From: Pseudoneurospora amorphoporcata
Taxonomy: Eukaryota > Ascomycota > Sordariomycetes > Sordariales > Sordariaceae
Reading direction: 5' to 3'
Assembly: GCA_033297205.1 (NCBI GenBank)
Contig: MU859121.1
Span: 63,994-127,993 of the forward strand
DNA length: 64,000 nucleotides
A model generated the notes under the pieces. It was not told where the DNA came from. It saw only the letters and a program-made list of their open reading frames with translations, and did not search any database. A program made the position numbers and the translations under genes. This document shows, in pieces, positions 55,963 through 64,000 of this stretch (positions are counted from its first letter, which is position 1; each line of letters opens with the position of its first letter).

Positions 55963-56859
55963 TTCGATGGAATTCGGTGAAACAAAGTGGTTCGCGGTGG
56001 GAGAAGTGCCACTGAGTTATGGTCAAATTCTCTTCAGGATTGTCTGGCTGGGCGACTGTCTTGTACCCGGAGGATGTAGGCATGCACTGCCGCTCTCTTT
56101 TCAGAGAGATCACAGCCTCGTTGTCTCCTTCAGGACTCGCTCATTGTGCAACGCCCCCCAAATCAACCAATATCTGACCTCGTCAGACTGGAAAGCGGGG
56201 GAAAGAACTCAGCTTGATGCAGTGCAACCACCTGAATCAGTTTATCGAATCACCAAGTGCCACTTCACGCTCGCAACCTCGTTGCTTTATCCAAGACACG
56301 CAGGTTGACAGATGCCGCCACAATATTTGACGTGCTTGCCGAATCCACAAGCAAAAAGAAAAGAACTGGGACTGATGCAGTGCTACCCTTGTTATATTGT
56401 CTGGAGCCGCTCGTGCGTTAGATTGTGGTTACGGAAGGCAAAGCCAGCCCAATGTTATCACAACCCTCGGCACCACGTTTTGGTACATGCTGTGTAGGGA
56501 ACTTAGGCAGCGATGGGCTGAGAAATTCATGTCGGTTGGCATAGGTATATGCATGGCATGATGAGTCGCTACTCAGGAGCTTCGTCGTAATCGTGGCTTC
56601 GCATACGACGAACCCTTCTCGACACATGGTCCCCAGACTATTATAGCATCTCTGTTTTGTTTGGAGAGTTCCTTGATTTTGAACCGTATTTCTTTGAGCT
56701 TCTAACGAGAAAACCCAACTCGCGGCAGAACGTCACAGAGAACCTAGTTTATCACCCATCAATCTTTCGCCAAAAGAGTCATCAACGGCTATGGCGTCCC
56801 GACGGCCATCCTCACAACAGCACCACCCATAAAGCGCCGCAACTCCTACCAGATCGATC
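55963..56859. other. Bidirectional intergenic region between A' and B'
   Basis: An 897-base region matching the A-B intergenic region in position. It holds the shared 16-base element at 56209-56224 and a partial second copy at 56373. No gene recognised. Confidence 0.5.
56209..56224. promoter_or_regulatory. Shared 16-base element TCAGCTTGATGCAGTG, copy in the A'-B' intergenic region
   Basis: Identical to 49529-49544, here followed by CAACC. The related sequence TGATGCAGTGCTACCC at 56373 makes this region two-copy. The function is inferred only. Confidence 0.4.
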
Positions 56860-59800
56860 ATGAAGCCTAACCCACCCCCACCCAGCAAATTCACGCAAAG
56901 CGACCGCCACCAAAACAGTAATGACTCAAGAAGAGTTGCTTTCCTCGAGAACTTTCATCACGCATCCCGGAAACAGGATGGCAAATCTCTCGTCCATGTT
57001 CTAGGACGTCCTGAGTTTTGCAATGAGAACGGGTCGAATGAGCAGCCCTCTGGCAAGACACATGCCAAGAATTCAGTGAGTACTGACAGGCATGATTATG
57101 ATCACGGACGTCAACCCTCATCTCATATGCAACAGTCATTCTCGCGAGACATCCACAATTCCATATCCGGTAAAGGCCACCCATCATCGGGAGACATTGT
57201 CGACGAAGAAGTGGAGACTAAAGCTTTTGACATTGTCTATGACCCTTCTCGTGCAGCAAAAGACATCACAATTCGACTTGCAATGCCCATTGAAGAAGAT
57301 TTGGGCCTTGATCTTGGTGAATTTTGCCGCTTGAGACGATTGGGGCAGTTCAAGGACGCCCGAAATCTTTACAGAACCAGATTGGAGCGCCATAGCACAA
57401 CTCCGTACATAGTTTTATACTACGCAGAGATGCTGATGGCCTCTGGGGATTAAGAAGTGTTCAAGATGTTGCCTATCCTCAGGTCGGCCGGAGTAATGGG
57501 CAGGAATCACTTGCGGATCTCAAACTTCGAACGAACTTGGAGCTTCTAAAGCTGCTTTCCCGTCCAATCACTTCAGGGGACCCTCGTGAGCCACTATTTA
57601 TTGTGCAGGAGACCCTTGAAAGCCTTAAGCAAGAGCAAGAATTTGGCTCCACAGAGGTATGTCAACGCATATTTTACATCCTTCTCTTAACTTACGCTAA
57701 TGCCTGATTCAACACATTAGATTCAGCTGTACACTCTCTGTCTACAGGTGTTATATGCCCTGAGAAACTCTCATCACTGGACCATCATCTGCCAGACAAT
57801 CGAGGATGCAAAGAAAATATTCGACTGGAAAGGCCTATACCATCAGCTACTGGGCGAAGACCGTATCTGGGACTTCAGAGATCTGCTAGTCGCCACAGTG
57901 TCTCTATTCGGATGGGAAGAGACAGGTTCCATGCTATTCGACTGCATACCTTCGCATGAAATACCCGAGCTTCTACATTGTGACTGGCTACAATCTTGCG
58001 ATGACGAAGCGACAGTACTTGGACTCTTGGATATCTTCACGTCCCTCGCCCTGGAGAGTTCTGCACCGGATAACTCACGACCTGGTGTTCTGGCGGCGTT
58101 GATTAAACATGCTCGGGTTCTGGCCGAATATGTTCAGCGCTGTGGTCCAGATGCAGTGACTACACGATCCTTCATTCAGTGGATTCTGGCCAAGACAGTT
58201 GCAGAGCTGCGCATGGAACCAGGATTTCACAACGTCGGTCTTGATCGCTGGGATAGACTTGTGATAAATCAAGGAGAGAGTGTACATCTTCCTGTCTTCG
58301 TTCCACTCAAGCCTTCCGAGAAACCGAGCTGGAGGATGTTTTTGACAACATCCAACACAACACAAGAGAGCGCTGTAAAAGTAGCCTACAGAGCGGCATT
58401 ACATACCGATGATCTCTCTTTACAAGCAATGGCCTTGAAACTTCTTTCTCTGCAGTTGGAAGACCCACGGGAGCCACTGAGGACCCTTTCACTTCTGCAA
58501 ATGGGTATGCAAGGTGATATAGACGGGTTCCTGAGCACCTCCTTATCAAGATACCTCCTGGTGGAACATTTGTCAGACGCCAGGTCTCTTGTCCAAGAAC
58601 TTTCAGACCTCGACAACCTTTCAGGGGGCCAGTCACTTCTTTATTCCGGTGTGAATCCATGCCTTCTCTGGGCCCGTGACGTTATTCTTGGACATCTTCT
58701 TGCAGTCATCTCCGGTCAAAAAAGGGCTGGAAACAGGGAGTGGGAGAGGAATGTAAGGATATACGGCCCTAAGCTACCTGAAGATGTCAGGTTCTTTATA
58801 AGGGACCGCTTTGACGTTTCGGTTCCTCCAGTCCTCACTCCACCGGTTCGAATTTCAAACGTAATTGGGGACCAGAGCCACCAGCCGCATGATGGACCAT
58901 CTAAGCCGATGACACGCGACCATGACGTGCGGAGTCATCTTCCAGAGGCGGACCACGACTATGAGAATAGGCTCTCGAAGCAGCCCCAAGTCGTAGCCGA
59001 CCGAGACCTACGGCCAGACTCCCAAACCATGCACAATCAACAGCAACTACTTGCTAGCTTAGGCCACTTTACAGACCAGGGCCACCAGCCCAGTTCAGAT
59101 GACGATGAACAATCAAGCATCTCAACCCACCCGGACCTTCATACCGCACGATCTAGGCTTGCCGGAGAAATTCCTGAACTCAGCCGGCCCCTTATTTCCG
59201 TAAAACGGAGAGATCAACAACCACATACACACAGGTCACGAAAGCGGTCACCCAGGGGCAGGTCCAGGGACTCTTCTTCTGAGTCTTCCGTAGATCGGAC
59301 AGATAGTCAACGACATCGGTATTCAGACACTGCATCTAGGTGCTCCTCAATCACTCTGCCTTACCACTTCGACCCTTCAAATGCAACGATACATTATGAA
59401 GAGTCAGAAAGTGGCAACACAGCCCGGAACAGCAAGCATAGCGATGGCAACAGATGGAATGATAGGCCCCCGTATTTCGAGGAGGGATCAACAATTAGGG
59501 TAATTCGGAGGAATCGATTCGGGCAAAGACACTGGTCATACCGAAATGGGCGACAAGATGGAGGGTCCATTGGAAAAAGGTATTCATCTTGAGAGTAAAA
59601 GTCAATCGAAAGAGCGATACATAACTCCATTCCTGTCGGACATAGGATTGCAAGAGCGAGTAGTCGAGCGCGATACGGAGTTCCAGCGTGCTCCGGAAAA
59701 CGTACGAACGGTCGCTAGCAGGGTCAAGTCGGGAAATCACTATGATGAATCGGACATGAAGACTACCGAAACACATCTCTATCCAGAAACCCATCGGCTT

Positions 59801-60568
59801 CCATCTGGCCGTCAACCGTCCCTAGATCGGCCAATAGCGGTGACTAAATGGCTGGAATTGGAAGAGCAGAGAAAGGAAATTGACCAGAAAATGAGGCAGC
59901 TCAGGGAGGAGCGAGCTACCATAGAAGCCCGCTTGAAGGCTGTCGTAGTCGAAGAGGAGGTACTGACACTTGAACAAGAATCGGGGCACAGAGTGACCAC
60001 TATGGACTCAAGCGAGGGAACGGGAAACACACCTTCAGAGCAGCGCGGAGAAAGCTTCGTCGAGAAGGTGACAGTGATTGTTCCCAGTCCGGAACTGTCT
60101 GGCCATTTGTCTACCACCACTGCGCCTGTCGACTCATGTCAGCCTCCTCCTTCGCCGCTCAGTCTTTCAGCCAAAGATGACCAGCAACACCCCTCCACGG
60201 TGGGCAAAGAAAAAGAGGAAGAAGGCGAGGCGTTGAACAGCAATGTAAAGAACTCGAGTTTTTCGACAGCCCATCTAAGCTCACATACCGCAGATACGAA
60301 AGCGTCGGCTTCTCGGGTCGCTTCGCGCCCAAGGGCGCTGAACAGACGGGGCAGCGGTGGTATGGGGGCCTCGGTGTGCTCCGACGAGGAGTATCTCATG
60401 GATGATGGCGATATGACGGACCTTCCGCCGTCGTCAACAGCGACGACACGGGTATCAGCCCCAGAGTATGGTATGACCAAGAATCCAGCTGAAGAGAATT
60501 GCAGGCTAACCACAGAAGAGGCCCGCAGGAGAGAGATTCTGGGAGAAGAGACCCTTGACAGAAGCTGA
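56860..60568 (+). pseudogene. Gene B': paralogue of gene B with a frameshift
   Basis: A frame from ATG 56860 reaches AEMLMASGD and then TAA at 57451-57453. In the frame shifted by one base the homology continues at once (RSVQDVAYP, against FRQLVYP in B), so a single T appears to be lost near 57451. An intron at 57657-57720 (GTATGT...CATTAG) lies exactly where the B intron lies, before IQLYTLCLQV. The next frame runs to 59592 with the blocks GEDRIWDFRDLLVATVSLFG, TRSFIQWILAKTV, VHLPVFVPLKPSEKP and LLWARDVILGHL. A Ser/Arg-rich disordered region follows. The tail continues in another frame to 60568, with a coiled-coil segment (LELEEQRKEIDQKMRQLREE) and the ending EETLDRS. That shift may be an indel or an unrecognised intron (for example 59580-59721, phases fit). 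Function unknown. Confidence 0.7.
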
Positions 60569-61874
60569 GATGAAGCTCGGCTTCAATGACAGCGGCGAAA
60601 GAATGTCAAAGATCGTAGCTTGGGTGTTGTCTCAATGAGAGAGACCATGACAGGGAAGGATTGGGATGGAATGTTTCAAGTTTGACATACTGGCGAAACA
60701 CATAACGTTCATAGTTTGGGTATTTTCCATGCTCGAAAAGAATTCCCATCCCGTCCGTGTCGTAGTGTCGCAGGTTGTTGATGGGGTTGAGCTGGAGTAC
60801 GGGATCGAATACCCTAACCCTCACGTTATGGCGGATGTCGCGTGCCTCGGCTTCCATGCTCAGGGGGCAGCAACAAATGACCTGCCCTTGCAGCAAAGAT
60901 GGCGGGGCAGGCACGTCTGTTGGGTACCTTTCGACAAGGGGCCAATGACACTTGCGACTTTCGTAGATGTCATTCAGAGAATATTATTCCCATGATACCT
61001 GGATGAGACACAGGGGTATGGGAGTTTCCGTCTTTATGGAGAATTTGATATGTTCGAATCACATCGTAGGCTCACATGTGATTCTGGAGCACTTCAAGGC
61101 CGATAAGATAACAGGCTGCAGAGGTACCTAGCGGAACAACGCTAAGAAGCCCAAGATCCCAACAAAACGCACAGTGACAGGAGTGACAAGGGCCCCATCT
61201 CTTTGGTCTGGATGCCATGCCCTGGATGCCTCCCAACACCAACGTCAGCTCCAGTCGACGTTGTTGTCCAGCTCGACAAATGACCACTTGAAAAGCACGA
61301 ATGGCATGTTTGCACATGATGCCACATCCCTCATTTTGTGATCCCAACGTCCATTGTGTAAATCAAGAAGGAGGATCTTTGCATCATCACCAGCCCTGAT
61401 ACTACCTATATATTAACCGTGACATCCATCCCTCCATTACCTTCGACGAGGGCGTCTATAAAACCGGTACCTGACCTTCAAAGACTCCCCGCCCCTAAAG
61501 TCCGCCCGAGACTCGTCCCGTGCCGTCCTCCACCGCAAGGGAACCATTCAAGGCACCGAGCTGCGGGCTGCTGTTCGTTGACGGTTGCAGCTTGTCGACC
61601 TGACGTTGCCCGTCAAAGCTCTAGACAAGGAGAGCCCTACCTCGGTGGTCACTGTATTTATCTCCGCCTCTGCCTCCACCAGAGAGCTACCTCGACCCCT
61701 TCTCAAGATTTCTTGACCCTTTCCGTCGTGTCCTCTGGGCAACCCAACCTGCCACATAAGCTATTACATAGAGCCAGCTACATCGCTTCCCAAAACACAC
61801 AGAAGCTTTGTATACATCCATCCAGAGATCAAGACAAATCCTCACAAACCGCCGCCGCCGCGCACGCCGCCGAC
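60569..61874. other. Intergenic region before the TLC-domain gene
   Basis: 1.3 kb. The 456 bases before the TLC start (from an ATG at 61419) stay open in the same frame, but their translation is Pro/Arg/Ser-rich and unlike the family, so I treat them as 5' leader. No other gene recognised. Confidence 0.5.
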
Positions 61875-63064
61875 ATGCGGGATCCCTTCCCGTTCCCCCC
61901 CATTCCGGCTCTGGCCAAGGCCAGCCAGTCATGGGCCGATCGCCTGTCCTTCCCGACCCTGCCGCTTCATATCCACGAAGTCATTGGCGCCGCTGCCTTC
62001 TACACTTTCGTCCACGTCGTCGTCTCGCCTGTGGTGTCCAACCTCTTCTTCTCCAAGTACTACCCCAAGCACTCGCGCTCCAAGAAGGCCAACTGGGACA
62101 CCCACGTCGTCTCGCTCGTCCAGAGCACCCTCATCAACGCCCTGGCACTATGGGTTATGTACGCCGACAAGGAACGCTCTGCCATGGACTTTGAGCAGCG
62201 CATCTGGGGATACACCGGTGCTTCGGGCATGATCCAGGCTTTGGCTTGCGGCTACTTTGTTTGGGACTTGGGCGTCACCCTGCTGAACTTTGATATCTTT
62301 GGGTTCGGCCTGCTCGCCCACGCTGTCAGCGCTCTTGTGGTTTACTCATTTGGATTCGTACGTTTCTCTTGCCCCCTCCCCCCCCCTCTTTTCAACACCT
62401 GCCAGCAACTAACCATCCCTCTTGTATCCAGAGACCCTTCCTCAACTTCTACTCCACGACCTTCATCCTCTACGAGCTCTCGACCCCCTTCCTCAACATC
62501 CACTGGTTCTGTGACAAGCTCAACATGACCGGATCCCGCGTGCAGCTCTACAATGGCGTCGCCCTCCTCGTCACCTTCTTCTGCTGTCGCCTGCTTTGGG
62601 GCACCTGGCAATCCGCCGTGGTCTACAAGGACATGTGGCAAGCCGTGCACCGCGCGCCTTCGCCAGAGTACATCCAGTCATACTATAACACCATCAGCTC
62701 CATCATCGACGCCGAAAACGTGATGCTCTTCGCCGCCAAGCCCGAGCCCGTCCCCAAGTGGCTTGCTTTGCTTTACGTGGCTAGCAATGTGACGCTTAAT
62801 ACGCTTAACTGGTATTGGTTCTTCAAGATGGTCACGGCTGTGCGCAAGAGGTTTGTGCCCAAGGAGGAGATGGAGACGACCACGACCAAGAAGGAAAAGT
62901 TGGAAACTGTCGGTTCTTCCGCCGAAAAAGGGGCCAAGGCCAACACCACTGCCACCGAACAACGCACCAAGCGCCCCGTCGCCATCAACAAGTCTCGCCG
63001 CACGAACTCCATCAAAGACCTCGTCCCAGACAACGAGGAGCTCCGCGAGGGAACGATCCAGTAG
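61875..63064 (+). CDS. TLC-domain multi-pass membrane protein (TRAM-LAG1-CLN8 family)
   Basis: Exons 61875-62357 and 62432-63064 flank a 74-base intron (GTACGT...TATCCAG), giving 371 residues. The start MRDPFPFPPIPALAKA is typical of fungal members. Six or seven hydrophobic segments follow, including FYTFVHVVVSPVVSNLFF, VQSTLINALALWVMYA, MIQALACGYFVWDLGVTLL, LLAHAVSALVVYSFGF, VALLVTFFCCRLLWG and LLYVASNVTLNTLNWYWFF. LYELSTPFLNIHWF is the conserved TLC core, of the TLCD4/TMEM56 subgroup rather than ceramide synthase, since no Lag1 HH motif is seen. A charged, Lys/Thr-rich tail ends the protein. The family acts in membrane lipid handling; the substrate is unknown. In-frame coding-like sequence continues after the stop. 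Confidence 0.88.
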
Positions 63065-64000
63065 GGCTAGTGCGCCCTCTTTCTTGGATTCCTCGGATTC
63101 CGTTTTACTCCTACGCCTTGCCCGCTATCCTCACCTATAGAAGGGGACGCGGTTATTACCACTGACGACGATCCGTCTCTGCCAGCGCTGAGGCGTGTCA
63201 TTGAGGTCTTGAGCGCAGGTGGTGGAAACCCGCTGGAGTTTTTGCCGCCGGTGCCACGCCCAGAGAACAGGAGCGGAGAAGAGCAGCCTCTGCTGCTAAA
63301 GGATGTGATGTCGGGAAACTATTCGGCCAGGGTGAGGAGGGAATTGAAGCAGAGAAGAAGACACGGAGGTGGAGGTTCGATTTAGACCGTCAAATTCGAG
63401 ATGGCCAGCGCAGAGTTTCCGATGACAAGAGAAGGAGAAGGGGGGGGGGGGAAGAGGTCTTTAGAGACGGCCTAGATGCCCAGTATTGATTCCTGGTTAT
63501 ACAGTTACGGGTTTACGTGACGAATTTCTCTTTGGATACATGTTTACCACTGGGGGGGTAAGAAGGTTTAGCCAAAGCGCTCGTGGAGGATGTTGCACTA
63601 AATCATTTTGTAAGCGTTTCAATTATTTACAATAGGCAGGGGATCGATAAAGCGTATACAACTGGGCTTTGTAGGTATCAGGTTACTTGGGTGGGTGGTA
63701 TGGTCGGGTAATGAGAATAATATATTATCATGAGATAGCCTGGAGTTTCTACGTGAAGGGTGAATTTGTGATCTTTAAAAAATTAACATCACAGGGATGC
63801 AAATTACGACAGGGATTTGCAAACGCTACGCGTTATTCAAATTTCAAAAGAAACATATGATTACATCTTCCCACAGACACGGCGAAGATTTCATATATCT
63901 CTTGTAATGGCATGTGCCAGCACTATCTAGAACCTTAGACTTTCATCCCATCTTGGCTGTCGTCCCCTATATAGCTAGATCTCCATCCTTTCGACATGTG
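63065..64000. other. 3' region of the TLC gene with coding-like tail, then intergenic sequence
   Basis: From about 63145 to 63384 a frame in phase with TLC exon 2 reads DDDPSLPALRRVIEVLSAGG and ends in GGGGSI at a TAG. It is separated from the TLC frame by two TAG codons. A G12 run lies at 63440-63451. The rest shows nothing I recognise. Confidence 0.45.

Noticed and set aside
47438..60568. Repeat-induced point mutation as the cause of decay in the A-B duplication
   Set aside because: At least one nonsense codon looks like G-to-T, other lesions are indels, and the copies are not obviously AT-enriched. The copies also seem too diverged to be recent targets. Composition indices were not computed.
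1..64000. CRISPR arrays, insertion sequences, bacterial-type operators or a secondary metabolite cluster
   Set aside because: No regularly spaced direct repeats, transposase, terminal inverted repeats, or polyketide/non-ribosomal peptide synthase sequence was seen. The gene content is ordinary fungal chromosome.

Overview
The window is nuclear DNA of a filamentous ascomycete, most likely a Sordariomycete close to Sordariales. The evidence is short introns (about 50 to 140 bases, mostly GTRNGT...YAG with a CTAAC-like branch site), dense genes on both strands without operons, and a set of fungal housekeeping genes whose proteins read through cleanly once spliced. I could not place it to species.

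Layout. Positions 1 to 5.4 kb hold little apart from a tRNA-Gly(TCC). From 5.4 to 46.8 kb there is a run of mostly conserved genes: a two-membrane-segment protein of unknown role, a mitochondrial two-RRM RNA-binding protein, PEX5, a REX1-type RNA exonuclease, a Mis18/Yippee-fold protein, a SET-MYND methyltransferase, prefoldin subunit 5, a KH-like protein, ORC1, the splicing factor PRP46, the proteasome chaperone NAS6, a TMF1-like golgin, an alkaline ceramidase, prefoldin subunit 1, a long-helix coiled-coil protein, the mitochondrial glycine carrier HEM25, and the Golgi tether subunit COG8. They are individually placed, many in convergent or divergent pairs, and share no single pathway.

From 47.4 to 60.6 kb the character changes. 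A divergently transcribed pair of unrecognised genes (A on minus, B on plus) is present twice in tandem, giving A-B and A'-B'. A is intact. B, A' and B' each carry nonsense codons and/or frameshifts. The two copies are strongly diverged, but they share domain order, intron position and a short element in the intergenic region. This duplicated, decaying two-gene module is the most unusual thing in the window. The window ends with a TLC-domain membrane protein and a possible unassigned coding tail.

Other points of interest are a 29/36-residue periodic helix repeat in the coiled-coil protein, a premature stop in the RNA-binding protein followed by in-frame remnant sequence, a GC-AG intron in NAS6, stop-free introns of length 3n in PRP46 and the coiled-coil gene, and a tight cluster of a 7-mer (CGTAAAT) between the TMF1-like and ceramidase genes. 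All functional calls come from reading translated sequence by eye; no database search was run.
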